Part shown: positions 17,513-27,085 of the stretch, piece after piece | Numbering within the stretch: position 1 is the first letter of the stretch | How the letters are laid out: every line of letters begins with the position of its first letter | Assembly (NCBI GenBank): GCA_004294225.1 | Contig: REBA01000014.1 | Span: 1-64,000 of the forward strand | Length of the DNA: 64,000 nt | Direction: 5' to 3' | From: Cytophagales bacterium | Lineage (GTDB): Bacteria; Bacteroidota; Bacteroidia; Cytophagales; Cytophagaceae | Made by a program: the position numbers and the translations under genes | Notes under the pieces: generated by a model | Databases searched by the model: none | Seen by the model: the letters and a program-made list of their open reading frames with translations, nothing else | What the model was told of the DNA's origin: nothing

Positions 17513-19048
17513 TTACAAAACCTTTAAATATAATACTTGTTCTTCAGTATTTTTTTGATAAAAAGAACATTTAGGCGTCTTTACGTATATCTTTTCAGTT
17601 GGTTGAATTAATATCTGAGTTTCGGGAATAAAATATTTTTCCACAAAAAACTTTTTAAGGATATTGGCATCTTCTTTGGCGATATTTATTTTTTCATTAA
17701 GAATATTAATTTCTTGATCTGTAATCTTAGAAATTAAAGTATCTATAGATGGGCTAAAGTATTCAATTTGAAACCGAAAATCAATATTCTCCTTCATCAA
17801 TCTTGCCAAAACAGAAAGTTCATTTTTTAATTCTTCAGCATAATTGGCTATTTTAGGATATTTAGAAAAATAGTAAATAGCATCCTTTTTTATAGACGTT
17901 AGATTAATCTGAGTATTTAATTCATAGTATTTAGTCAATGTATCTAGTTGGTATCTTTCAATTTGTGGCAAATATTTCTTGTAATCTGCTTGATAAACTA
18001 CTTCTACTTTATCATTTTGGTTTAAAGCAATAAAGTAGTTATTACTTTGGTTGGGGTATATCAAGTAAGAAAGAGAATTTTCATAAATAACAACTGATGG
18101 TTTAAATTCTGCATTTGCAGGTGAATTTATGAATTTAGAATTTATTATCAATGTTTTATAAGGTTTTTGTTCTTGAGTCAATAAAGAACGAACAATATCT
18201 TTAGATTTTTTTATCTCAGCGGTATAATAAACATAATCTCCTCCCGCCGGAATAGAAATATATAAATCATCATTAGCCGTGCAAACTTGATCTATAGCTT
18301 TAGGATTTGTCCATGTACCGTCATCATTCCAACTGGACAAATACTGGTCATAACCACCCTTACCGCCTTTTCTTTCAGAAGCAAAAGTTATTGTTTGCTG
18401 ATCTGGCAATATTCTTAAATTACACTCGCATCCTGTATTTATGGGTTGAGACAAGAGTTGAGGCTGTGCCCAAGAAGATTTACTTACTTTTTTACTAAAA
18501 TAAATTTTCCCACAAGGTGCTCCTGTTTTAGTTTTTTGTCCTGGTATTAAACGTGTAAAAAACAAATATCTACCATCTGCACTCATACATGGGTCTACTT
18601 CGTTGGCTATTGAGTTAATAGGGCTAGCAATATTAACTGGATTTGTCCACGAACTGCCATTTTTATAGCACATCCAAATATCCATTCCTCCTATACCACC
18701 ATATTTTGCACTTGAAAAAAAGATTTGGTTAGCATCATAACTTAAAAAATGTCCATTAGAATTAAGATTTTTAACCTCAGAATTGATTTGAGGAATAATT
18801 GCAGGGGAACTCCAAACTCCATTTTTTTGATAACTAATTGCATATTTACTTTCACCCAAATCTCCTAAAGGGGCTTGATATAGCATTACTCTTCCATTTG
18901 CACTGAGGCTAGGGAAAAACTCATCGGATCCTTGGATATTTATTGGGGAAGGAAGTAACTGATAATTAGACTGAGCCCAAACACAATCGGATATCAAATA
19001 TAAACTCAAAAATAAAATACGCCTAAATAAGAAATTGAGCAAGATCAT
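17513..19048 (-). CDS. PD40 (WD40-like) propeller secreted protein
   Basis: A 511-residue exported protein with a signal peptide ending near VWAQ. Residues about 30-280 hold repeated PD40 blades (FFPSLSANGRVMLYQ, FLSYDANQIFFSS, DPCMSADGRYLFFTR, ITFASERKGGKGGYDQY), a TolB-like propeller. The C-terminal half has no recognisable domain and, unlike longer relatives, no OmpA module. Such proteins commonly follow PorP/SprF genes and belong to the outer-membrane part of type IX secretion or adhesin anchoring. The PorP/SprF gene is 27 bases upstream. The missing OmpA domain may mean that peptidoglycan anchoring is provided by another protein. Confidence 0.88.
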   Translation of the reverse strand: MILLNFLFRRILFLSLYLISDCVWAQSNYQLLPSPINIQGSDEFFPSLSANGRVMLYQAPLGDLGESKYAISYQKNGVWSSPAIIPQINSEVKNLNSNGHFLSYDANQIFFSSAKYGGIGGMDIWMCYKNGSSWTNPVNIASPINSIANEVDPCMSADGRYLFFTRLIPGQKTKTGAPCGKIYFSKKVSKSSWAQPQLLSQPINTGCECNLRILPDQQTITFASERKGGKGGYDQYLSSWNDDGTWTNPKAIDQVCTANDDLYISIPAGGDYVYYTAEIKKSKDIVRSLLTQEQKPYKTLIINSKFINSPANAEFKPSVVIYENSLSYLIYPNQSNNYFIALNQNDKVEVVYQADYKKYLPQIERYQLDTLTKYYELNTQINLTSIKKDAIYYFSKYPKIANYAEELKNELSVLARLMKENIDFRFQIEYFSPSIDTLISKITDQEINILNEKINIAKEDANILKKFFVEKYFIPETQILIQPTEKIYVKTPKCSFYQKNTEEQVLYLKVL

Positions 19049-19075
19049 TAATGAGATAAACTTAAATAATAGATG

Positions 19076-20122
19076 CTAGAATTTAGGACAAACAGGCTTC
19101 CTGTTTTTTGGTGGTTTCTTTTTAGACACTGGCTCTACTAAGAAATTATAGGTAATTGATAATTCATGTGCTCCACCTGTATTAGCTCTAGCTAATTTTG
19201 AAACTGTTACATCATAACTATAACCTATATTTAACCCTCTAAACATAATACCAACTAATAAAACAATAGACTCATTGTTGGTTAATTCGTTTGGATATAA
19301 TTTAAAAGGAATACCTCTATACCAAGAACCTACCACGAACATATTGTATCTTAGATAGGCTCCTAAGTCAAGTTGATCAAAACGACCTTGCATTTTATAA
19401 TTCATTACTGGCGACAAACTCACTTCATTTTCATCATCTCCAAACCCATATCTTCTTCTTCCGTTATTTTTTAACAAAAATTTCATACCAGCATGCAAAG
19501 AAGCCTTTATAGGTAAACGTTGTGACCCAGAAAAGAAATTTTGAGGAGGCATATTCAGATGGTGAGCTGCTAAACCAACCCACATTTTCTTTGAAAACAA
19601 CAAACCACCAGCACCAAAGTCAGGATAAATGTAGGAAGGAGCTCCAGAGGCAGTAGGGTCTGAAGTTACCTGTCCTGGAACTTGACCAATTTGATTGTTC
19701 ATCTGATCTCCATAAGGAGCCAAAGGCTGGAATCTTCTATTGGCAATAGTTGCCTGAATGGCTGGTCTAAATGTCCATTCTTCTGATAAATCTACTTGAT
19801 AAGCATATTGCAAACCAATATCTAATGTTCTATAAGTATTTCCCCCATATGCATTCTGAAAATCAGAATTAATCAAAGCACCTACTCCACTTTTAAATCT
19901 TGGAAAATAATGATCAAATGAAAAAGTAGTACCTATATATGTAGCATCTATACCTGGCCATTGAAGTCTTGAATGCAGTATCGCTCTTGAGGTCTGATTA
20001 GAACCCGCAAATGCAGGACTCAAATACAACGCATTGGCATAAAACTGAGAATATTGAATATCCTGAGAAGAAACATTCAAAAAACTAATTAAGAGTATCG
20101 AAAATAATAATGTTTTTTTCAA
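19076..20122 (-). CDS. PorP/SprF family type IX secretion membrane protein
   Basis: A 348-residue outer-membrane barrel of the PorP/SprF family. The N-terminal signature follows the signal peptide: DIQYSQFYANALYLSPAFAG (about residues 20-39). A basic tail with KKKPPKNRKPVCPKF ends the protein. PorP/SprF proteins anchor or export specific T9SS cargo, typically the partner encoded nearby. This one leads a unit with a PD40 protein and a YbjN-like protein, so its partner may be the PD40 protein. A TATATTTG on the minus strand (20161-20154) offers a promoter. Confidence 0.93.
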   Translation of the reverse strand: MKKTLLFSILLISFLNVSSQDIQYSQFYANALYLSPAFAGSNQTSRAILHSRLQWPGIDATYIGTTFSFDHYFPRFKSGVGALINSDFQNAYGGNTYRTLDIGLQYAYQVDLSEEWTFRPAIQATIANRRFQPLAPYGDQMNNQIGQVPGQVTSDPTASGAPSYIYPDFGAGGLLFSKKMWVGLAAHHLNMPPQNFFSGSQRLPIKASLHAGMKFLLKNNGRRRYGFGDDENEVSLSPVMNYKMQGRFDQLDLGAYLRYNMFVVGSWYRGIPFKLYPNELTNNESIVLLVGIMFRGLNIGYSYDVTVSKLARANTGGAHELSITYNFLVEPVSKKKPPKNRKPVCPKF

Positions 20123-20153
20123 AATTAAATCAACTAAATGTTAGGCAATTGTT

Positions 20154-20161
20154 CAAATATA
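20154..20161 (-). promoter_or_regulatory. Possible -7 box before PorP/SprF gene
   Basis: Read on the minus strand, TATATTTG matches TAnnTTTG, 32 bases before the PorP/SprF start. No -33 TTG is evident at 17-23 bases further upstream. Confidence 0.35.
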
Positions 20162-20356
20162 AAGATAAATTTGAATAATTCCTTTAATCTTAAAAAGGAA
20201 TTTGTTCACATCATTCAAACTTGGTAAAACGAGCAATAGTTAATTAAGTTATAAAAATATAAATTAATTAATGAATTAATAATATTATTAAATCCTTATC
20301 ATCTAAAATATGGATTAATTTTTTAAAAACTATATTTCAAAAACAATAGATTAGAC

Positions 20357-20364
20357 TATATTTG
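20357..20364 (+). promoter_or_regulatory. Possible -7 box before gmd operon
   Basis: TATATTTG matches TAnnTTTG, 62 bases before the gmd start. No -33 element is visible at the expected spacing, so the call is tentative. Confidence 0.35.
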
Positions 20365-20426
20365 TACCCACTCATTATAAAGCACTCATAAAATAAAACA
20401 CTATAATTTAAAAATTAAACATTTAA

Positions 20427-21542
20427 ATGTCAAAAGTAGCCCTTATTACAGGTATCACAGGTCAAGATGGATCTTATCTTACTGAATTTTTACTAAAAAA
20501 GAATTATATAGTTCATGGTATAAAAAGAAGATCCTCTTTATTCAATACAGATAGAATAGACCATTTATATCAAGACCCACACGAAAAAAACATAAGTCTA
20601 AAACTTCACTATGGAGATTTAACCGACTCTACAAATCTTATTAGGATTATTCAAGAAGTTCAGCCAGATGAAATTTATAATCTAGCCGCAATGAGCCATG
20701 TTCATGTAAGTTTTGATACTCCAGAATATACCGCTAATGCCGATGGAATTGGTACTTTACGAATTTTGGAGGCGATAAGAATATTAAAGCTAGAAAAGAA
20801 AACAAAAGTTTATCAAGCCTCTACAAGTGAACTTTATGGTTTGGTACAAGCTGTTCCTCAGAGCGAAACTACTCCTTTTTATCCTAGAAGTCCTTATGCT
20901 GTAGCTAAAATGTATGCTTATTGGATTACAGTCAATTACAGAGAAGCCTACAATATGTTTGCTTGTAATGGAATCTTATTCAATCACGAATCACCGAATA
21001 GAGGTGAAACATTTGTAACAAGAAAAATTACTAGAGCAGTTTCCAAAATCGCACTAGGAATGCAAGATCAGTTATATCTGGGAAATCTTGATGCTCAAAG
21101 AGATTGGGGACATGCTAAAGATTACGTAGAAGCAATGTGGTTAATACTTCAACAAGAAACCCCTGAAGACTATGTTATAGCTACAGGAGTTACAACAAGA
21201 GTGAGAGAGTTTGTAAGGTTAGCATTTGCTGAACTGGGTATTGAAGTCGAATTTAAAGGTATTGGAGTTGATGAAAAAGGCTATGTAGCCTCTTGCAAAA
21301 ATCCTGAATACCAAATTGAAATAGGGAAACAAGTAGTTGCTGTAGATTCTAGGTACTTCAGACCTACAGAAGTAGAACTACTAATTGGCGACCCCACAAA
21401 ATCAAAAACAAAACTTGGCTGGGAACCCAAATATGATTTACTAGCTCTTATTCAAGATATGATGAAAGCAGATATTAAACTAATGAAAAAAGACAAATAT
21501 CTTAAAGAAGGAAACTTTAATACCTTAAACTATTTTGAATAA
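20427..21542 (+). CDS. gmd: GDP-mannose 4,6-dehydratase
   Basis: A 371-residue short-chain dehydrogenase/reductase enzyme that converts GDP-D-mannose to GDP-4-keto-6-deoxy-D-mannose, the precursor of GDP-fucose, rhamnose or perosamine. The NADP-binding motif [10 protein letters not shown] is at about residues 9-18, the arginine/serine segment [12 protein letters not shown] near 34-45, and the catalytic Tyr-Lys in [12 protein letters not shown] near 158-169. The length matches the family. It starts a close-spaced set (gaps of 17, 25, 23 and 8 bases) with polysaccharide export genes, implying a 6-deoxyhexose in an exported polymer. The enzymes that would finish the sugar (e.g. fucose synthase) are not in this window. 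Confidence 0.97.
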   Translation: MSKVALITGITGQDGSYLTEFLLKKNYIVHGIKRRSSLFNTDRIDHLYQDPHEKNISLKLHYGDLTDSTNLIRIIQEVQPDEIYNLAAMSHVHVSFDTPEYTANADGIGTLRILEAIRILKLEKKTKVYQASTSELYGLVQAVPQSETTPFYPRSPYAVAKMYAYWITVNYREAYNMFACNGILFNHESPNRGETFVTRKITRAVSKIALGMQDQLYLGNLDAQRDWGHAKDYVEAMWLILQQETPEDYVIATGVTTRVREFVRLAFAELGIEVEFKGIGVDEKGYVASCKNPEYQIEIGKQVVAVDSRYFRPTEVELLIGDPTKSKTKLGWEPKYDLLALIQDMMKADIKLMKKDKYLKEGNFNTLNYFE

Positions 21543-21559
21543 ACCATCAATTATTAAAA

Positions 21560-22327
21560 ATGTATCATTATACTAATTATAAAAAGCAATTCCTCTTAGC
21601 TCTATTTTTTCTGATTTTTCTAGGTATGTATAGTTGCATACCCTATAAAAAAACATTGTTGCTTCGAGAAAAAAATAGTAAGTATAAGGATACCCTCCCC
21701 ACCTATATTTCTCAGTACAAACTGCAAACAAATGATATTGTCTCTATCAATATCACTAGTTTTAATAAACAAGTAAGTAGTTTTTACAATCTAGAAAATA
21801 CAGCAGATATTGGTGGGTTCTTGATAAAATCAAATGGATATATTAATATCCCTATGGTAGATAGTATTTATGTTCTAAATTTAACGATTCCCGAATTAGA
21901 AAAAGAACTATACATTGCACTAAAAGAGCAAATAAAAGAGCCTTATATTGTTGTAAGGTTAGTTAATTTCAAGCTTATCTTCCTCGGAGAAATCGGTAAC
22001 CCTGGGGTAGTTGCTGTAAAAAACAATTCAATCAATATTTTTGAAGCTTTGGCTTTGGCAGGTAATATTAGTGAAATGGGAAATAATACTGAAGTTAAGA
22101 TAGTTCGAAAACAAGATGACAATAAGAGTTACATCATAAAGTTAGACCTAACTTCAAAAGACATCATCGCCTCTCCTTACTACTTCCTTCAACCTAACGA
22201 TATTATATATATTGAACCTCTAAGAGTTAAAACCTTTAGAACAAATTTCCAAACAGTAGCCTCGTTCCTAGGAGTTTCTACTTTTATCATAGTAATTTCA
22301 AATTTTTTAGTGAGCTTAAGCAGATAA
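21560..22327 (+). CDS. Polysaccharide export lipoprotein (Wza-like)
   Basis: A 255-residue outer-membrane lipoprotein with lipobox GMYSC (Cys26). It contains a polysaccharide-export domain (about residues 48-125, YKLQTNDIVSINI...KSNGYINIP) and one SLBB unit (about 135-185, IFLGEIGNPGVVAVKNN). A C-terminal hydrophobic segment (about 230-250) could form the membrane-spanning helix. Wza-type proteins make the outer-membrane channel for capsule or exopolysaccharide. Bacteroidota versions are shorter than Escherichia coli Wza, with one SLBB, as here. It lies between gmd and the Wzc-like gene. Confidence 0.92.
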   Translation: MYHYTNYKKQFLLALFFLIFLGMYSCIPYKKTLLLREKNSKYKDTLPTYISQYKLQTNDIVSINITSFNKQVSSFYNLENTADIGGFLIKSNGYINIPMVDSIYVLNLTIPELEKELYIALKEQIKEPYIVVRLVNFKLIFLGEIGNPGVVAVKNNSINIFEALALAGNISEMGNNTEVKIVRKQDDNKSYIIKLDLTSKDIIASPYYFLQPNDIIYIEPLRVKTFRTNFQTVASFLGVSTFIIVISNFLVSLSR

Positions 22328-22352
22328 ATAAAGCATTTACATCAATAATTTA

Positions 22353-24788
22353 ATGAAAAAGAAAAGACAAGAAATAAGAGAAGATACTATAGATTTCAGG
22401 GCATTAATCAGTAAATTTATAAAAAAATGGTATTGGTTCGTTATAGCAATTATAATAGCCTATTTCAGTGCCATTGCGTATATCAAATTCTATACAGAAC
22501 CAGTTTATAGAGTTTCGGCTTATTTATTAGCTAAAGATGAAAGTGCTACGATTAAAGGTATTGGAGCTACTTCATCTTATGGTAGTAGCAAAAATCTTTC
22601 TAATGAAATAGCTATCATTAGATCGTTTGATGTGGTTTGGAAAGTTATGGAAGAACTTGACTTTGGTATATCTTATTATCATAAAGGTAAATTTAATACC
22701 AAAGAGTTTTACCATAATTCACCAATAAAAGTAGTTCTAGACTCAAACAGCTATCAAATAGCTAACGCCCCTTTCTATATTACTTTTTTAGGAGAAAATA
22801 AATATAAATTAGAATCCTATATCAATTCTAATCTTGCCTATGATGTGAAGACGGACAAATCTCTAGAATCAACTACAAATATCTACATCAACGAAATTAT
22901 AGAGTTTGGTGTACCCTATAAAAATAAGAATATAGGATTTACTGTTTTTGTTCAGAATCCTTATTTTGTTCAAAATGATACAAAACTTTTCTTTACTATC
23001 AATGATAGAACAAACCTAACTTTGATTTATAAAAACAAACTCAATATCACTCAACAATCAAAGGAATCAAGCTTATTAGAATTATCAACCTCTGGTCCAT
23101 TATTGCAAAAAGATATAGAATTTATCAATAAAACTTGCGAGACTTATGTTCAATATGGATTGGATGAAAAAACTCTCCAAGCTTCTAAAACCATTAACTT
23201 TATTGATGAACAATTAGAATCCATTTCTAGATATTTAAAGAATGCCGACGAACAAATGGAGTCATTCAGAACTAAAAATAAAATAGCAGATGTTGATAAA
23301 TCTACAAAGTTAGCTTATACTAAATTAGAAGGGCTAGAAACTCAAAAAGCTTCTATTCAACTTAATATCAAATATTATCATTATATATTAGATTACATTC
23401 AATCCAACAAAGATTTCAAAGCAATTGTAGCACCATCTGCTATAGGAATTGGAGATCCTTTACTTTCCAATCTTATTGGGCAATTAATCAGCCTTAAAAC
23501 TGAAAGAATAGCCATAGAATCTAGTAGCACCAAAAAAAATCCTGTTTTACAAAATCTCGATGAAAGAATATCAAATGTAAAACAAACCTTAGAAGAAAAT
23601 CTAAAGAACATAATTAGTGGCACTGAATTAACTCTTAAAGATTTAAATTTCAGGATAAGTGAAATAGAAGAAAAATTAGAAATTTTACCACAAACAGAGC
23701 GATTATACTTAGAGGTTCAGCGTAAATATAATCTCAACGATAATCTATATACCTACTTGCTTGAGAAAAGAGCTGAAGCAGCTATTTCAAGAGCTTCAAG
23801 CACCCCTGATGCAAGAATATTAGATAAAGCAAGACTTCAGACATCTCCTCAAATTGCTCCTAAAACCAATTTGATTTATACCGCATTCTTTATGATAATT
23901 CTAATCATTCCCATAATTATCATTATTGTAAATGATTTTCTTAATAATAAAATTATGTCTAAGTCTGACTTAGAATCAATAACAGATTTACCTATTTTAG
24001 GTATCATTGGTCATAGCAAAATCAAATCTAATTTAGCAGTTTATGACAAACCCAAATCGGGAATTGCTGAAGCATTTCGTTCTATCAGAATTAATTTAAA
24101 CTATCTTCTACCCGATAAAGTAAAGAAAGTAGTAACTATAACCTCTTCTATAAGCGGAGAAGGTAAAACATTTTGTTCCATCAATTTAGCATCTATATTA
24201 TCCTTATCTGGATACAAAACCATATTGATTGGTGCTGACTTAAGAAAGCCAAAAATATTTGATGATTTCGGATTTAACAACTTAAAAGGAATGAGCAACT
24301 ACCTTGCTGGAAGAGCTCAATTAGAAGATATTATTAACACCTCCAAATTTGACAACTTAGATGTTCTGCTATCTGGTCCAGTGCCTCCCAATCCAGCAGA
24401 ATTATTAAACAATCAAAGAATGGATACTTTGATAGAAGAATTAAAATTGAAATATGATTATATTGTAATAGATACACCTCCAATAGGACTAGTGGCAGAT
24501 TGCTTTATCTTAATGAAATACTCTGACATCAATATCTATATTGTAAGACATGGCTATACAGAAACAAGGTTATTAGAAAAAGTAGATAGTATGTATGAAG
24601 AAGGAAAAATATCTAATATGAACATTATTATCAATGACCTTATAGATACAGATGCAAAATATGGTTACGGATACGAATATGGCTATGGATACTATAATGG
24701 CTATGGATACTATGAAGAAGATAATGATAGTATGCTAAAAAAAGCAAAAGAATGGATACAAAAGCTCAGGAATAAAACAACTAGTTGA
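22353..24788 (+). CDS. Wzc-like polysaccharide co-polymerase / tyrosine kinase
   Basis: An 811-residue inner-membrane protein. It has an N-terminal Wzz domain with TM1 at about 27-48, a long periplasmic coiled-coil (GNVR) region, TM2 at about 505-528, and a cytoplasmic BY-kinase domain. The kinase Walker A (SSISGEGKTFCSIN, near 598), Walker A' (LIGADLRKP, near 626) and Walker B (YIVIDTPPIG, near 703) are intact. A tyrosine-rich tail (alternating Tyr and Gly, about 772-789) is the expected autophosphorylation cluster. It would control chain length and export through the Wza-like channel encoded just upstream. The tail is unusually regular. Confidence 0.95.
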   Translation: MKKKRQEIREDTIDFRALISKFIKKWYWFVIAIIIAYFSAIAYIKFYTEPVYRVSAYLLAKDESATIKGIGATSSYGSSKNLSNEIAIIRSFDVVWKVMEELDFGISYYHKGKFNTKEFYHNSPIKVVLDSNSYQIANAPFYITFLGENKYKLESYINSNLAYDVKTDKSLESTTNIYINEIIEFGVPYKNKNIGFTVFVQNPYFVQNDTKLFFTINDRTNLTLIYKNKLNITQQSKESSLLELSTSGPLLQKDIEFINKTCETYVQYGLDEKTLQASKTINFIDEQLESISRYLKNADEQMESFRTKNKIADVDKSTKLAYTKLEGLETQKASIQLNIKYYHYILDYIQSNKDFKAIVAPSAIGIGDPLLSNLIGQLISLKTERIAIESSSTKKNPVLQNLDERISNVKQTLEENLKNIISGTELTLKDLNFRISEIEEKLEILPQTERLYLEVQRKYNLNDNLYTYLLEKRAEAAISRASSTPDARILDKARLQTSPQIAPKTNLIYTAFFMIILIIPIIIIIVNDFLNNKIMSKSDLESITDLPILGIIGHSKIKSNLAVYDKPKSGIAEAFRSIRINLNYLLPDKVKKVVTITSSISGEGKTFCSINLASILSLSGYKTILIGADLRKPKIFDDFGFNNLKGMSNYLAGRAQLEDIINTSKFDNLDVLLSGPVPPNPAELLNNQRMDTLIEELKLKYDYIVIDTPPIGLVADCFILMKYSDINIYIVRHGYTETRLLEKVDSMYEEGKISNMNIIINDLIDTDAKYGYGYEYGYGYYNGYGYYEEDNDSMLKKAKEWIQKLRNKTTS

Positions 24789-24811
24789 TATAAAATTAAC
24801 CAATACTTTAT

Positions 24812-25681
24812 ATGTCTTTTACAAAGATAAAAACTATATTATTAGTATATTTTATTGGGATATCTCCCCTATTTGTAAAAGCCCAAGGTATGGAAGATGC
24901 TAAATGGTGGATGGGAGCAAAAGCAGGAATAAACTTTACCTATCCTCATGTAAGCACATCTTACTCAGTGATGGAATCATTAAATCAAAGTACTACCGAT
25001 GACTTAGAAAAAGAATATGAAACCATTTTTAAAAATATTGGTCCAAGTCTAGGTATTACATTAACTTACTCTATTACCCCTAGTATATCTATCAGTGCCC
25101 AGCCAGGTTATCTTAGCTATTATTACAACTTCTCAAATAATCATATTTGGAGTGATTCAATACAAAATAAATATTTGTTAAATAATAGCTTAAGAACAAA
25201 ATTACACTACATAGAACTTCCTTTATTGTTCAAGTATGAGTACAGTTTTCAAAAACTGCAGCCATATATCCAACTAGGTGCGTACTACAGCTTTCTTCTA
25301 AATGGAAAAAATATTTTAAAATCTGACGAAAAACTCAGAACTCCAGTTGAAGAATTTGATTTGCATTCTAGAACAGAAGACTTCAATGTAAATAACCAGT
25401 ACATTTCTTCACTCTATGGATTAATTGGAGGCGTGGGATTATCAATTGATGTCAATTTTTTTAGAATAGGTTTAGATTGCAATTATAGGTATGGGCTAAA
25501 TAACATTACAGACCGAAAAAACAGGCTAGAACAGCAAACCATGATCAATAGTTCCTATGAAGTTGCCGACGACATAAAACTTCAAAATCTAGAATTTACC
25601 ATACACTGTTCTACCCCACTGGACTACTTAATTCACACTCCAGGGATGTCTGGTAAAGCAGGAAAAGTTAGACGTAGATAA
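24812..25681 (+). CDS. Outer-membrane beta-barrel protein, PorT-like
   Basis: A 289-residue exported protein with a signal peptide ending near VKAQ. The body alternates strand-forming segments (WWMGAKAGINFTYP, ISISAQPGYLSYYYNF, HYIELPLLFKYEY, IQLGAYYSFLLNG, IGGVGLSIDV) as in the outer-membrane beta-barrel family that includes PorT. Such barrels are structural or assembly factors. Its place directly after the Wzc-like gene (23 bases) suggests a link with polysaccharide export or with the lipoprotein that follows after 8 bases. No closer function can be given. Confidence 0.8.
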   Translation: MSFTKIKTILLVYFIGISPLFVKAQGMEDAKWWMGAKAGINFTYPHVSTSYSVMESLNQSTTDDLEKEYETIFKNIGPSLGITLTYSITPSISISAQPGYLSYYYNFSNNHIWSDSIQNKYLLNNSLRTKLHYIELPLLFKYEYSFQKLQPYIQLGAYYSFLLNGKNILKSDEKLRTPVEEFDLHSRTEDFNVNNQYISSLYGLIGGVGLSIDVNFFRIGLDCNYRYGLNNITDRKNRLEQQTMINSSYEVADDIKLQNLEFTIHCSTPLDYLIHTPGMSGKAGKVRRR

Positions 25682-25689
25682 ATTAAATA

Positions 25690-26925
25690 TTGATGAAAAA
25701 TAAATCTAACTATTGGCTGACAATTATATCGCTGAGCCTTATAATTTTTGCTTGTGATGTAAAAAATAACAAGGTAGATCCTTCAATGGGCTTTACCAAA
25801 ATATACAATTCAGATTCAGTAGAGAGCAATCATTTTCCAGTAGATATCCAACAAACTAATGATGGTGGTTATTATTTTCTTGGCTATAACCTTCAAGCAG
25901 AAGCAAAAAGCATGATTATTAGAACAGATAATGATGGCAAGCTACTTTGGTCTCATATTTCAAATCAATATTTAAACCCTGTTTCTGATTTAATCAAAGT
26001 AGGAGATAATTATTATTTTGTATGTGCCAAAAATTTAACCTTTGAAATCGCTATTTTAAGAATAAACGAAACCAGCAAAAGTCTAGAAGAAGTAAAATTA
26101 TTAGATGAAAGCAAGAAACCTTTGGCCGCTTGTGCTACTCCAGATAAAGGAATTCTAATTCTAGCTTACGATTTCCCTAACTCTGAAACCGTTTTAATAA
26201 AACTAAATAGCTCCTTCGAGCTTGACAATAGTTTTAGTAATGACGGAAAAAGTGGATTCCAAATTAGCCAGCTTGAAATTATGGACGATAGAATTAATAA
26301 TCACATGACTTTTCAAGGTACAAGATTACCATTCTTTGTAAGCTATATTGGCGAACCTAATGTTTCTAGCTATGTTTTTAATGGAGTAAACGAATACGAC
26401 ATCACGCTTACTGCAATAAACCCTATTACTGGGGAACCACAAGGAAAAATAGATGGATTCAGGTACAAAAAATGCATGAGTAGCTTTTGTTACTTAGGAA
26501 ACAACAAAGCAGCGATGTCGAAATTTGAAGATGTAAACAATTATTTTGCTCCAAGTTTCAATACATTAGAATTTACTAGAGGGAACTTTATCAATATTTC
26601 TGACTTAAGTACTTTAGAAAAAAGAGAAATACAAGCCAATAGCCAAATAAAGTGCAAACTAACCTCTATAGCAGGCAGGAAAATAGTGATTTATGTAGCT
26701 GAATTAAAAAATAATACTGTAGGGCTATTTGCTTACGATGCTGCAAATGGAACCTTTGCAGGGGCTAGATATTTTGGAAGTACCAATGCATATAAAATAG
26801 GAAATATTACCACCACATCCGATGGTGGACTTGCCGTACTTTGTCAAACATATGTTGCTGGAAGATTTGGAAGAATGTGTTTATTCAAATTATCCAAAGA
26901 ACAAACAGAAGAATTCATCAAATAA
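25690..26925 (+). CDS. Lipoprotein with propeller-like repeats, function unknown
   Basis: A 411-residue lipoprotein (lipobox IIFAC, Cys22). The body shows repeats of the kind PVDIQQTNDGGYYFLGYN and ITTTSDGGLAVLCQTY, where a DGG turn precedes a hydrophobic strand, as in beta-propellers built from short blades. No catalytic motif is seen. It is the last gene of the gmd-led unit (8 bases after the barrel gene). Its final codons and stop lie inside the left copy of the 175-bp direct repeat at 26911-27085, showing that the repeat originated from the sequence behind this gene. Confidence 0.8.
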   Translation: MMKNKSNYWLTIISLSLIIFACDVKNNKVDPSMGFTKIYNSDSVESNHFPVDIQQTNDGGYYFLGYNLQAEAKSMIIRTDNDGKLLWSHISNQYLNPVSDLIKVGDNYYFVCAKNLTFEIAILRINETSKSLEEVKLLDESKKPLAACATPDKGILILAYDFPNSETVLIKLNSSFELDNSFSNDGKSGFQISQLEIMDDRINNHMTFQGTRLPFFVSYIGEPNVSSYVFNGVNEYDITLTAINPITGEPQGKIDGFRYKKCMSSFCYLGNNKAAMSKFEDVNNYFAPSFNTLEFTRGNFINISDLSTLEKREIQANSQIKCKLTSIAGRKIVIYVAELKNNTVGLFAYDAANGTFAGARYFGSTNAYKIGNITTTSDGGLAVLCQTYVAGRFGRMCLFKLSKEQTEEFIK

Positions 26926-27085
26926 AACATTTTTACAGGAATTCTAACTTCTAGATAAAGAGGACAAAATTTATAATATTCAATATCTTCTCTTGAAATT
27001 ACAATAAGAGCCTCAACGGGTTGAGAATATTCAACGCTCAATTACAATACAAAACTGTACAATAGGGCAATAAAAAAACCTCAGT
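26911..27085 (+). repeat. 175-bp direct repeat, left copy
   Basis: About 97% identical to 29388-29561, with four substitutions and one single-base indel in an A-run. It begins inside the last codons of the lipoprotein gene (GAATTCATCAAATAA) and breaks off at CCTCAGT, after the first arm of the terminator that is complete in the right copy. Confidence 0.95.

Larger units (their letters stand above)
20123..20426. other. Divergent AT-rich intergenic region
   Basis: About 300 bases between the PorP/SprF gene and gmd. It holds one -7-like box for each direction (20154-20161 minus, 20357-20364 plus). The rest is AT-rich with no reading frame or strong hairpin that I can support. Confidence 0.6.
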
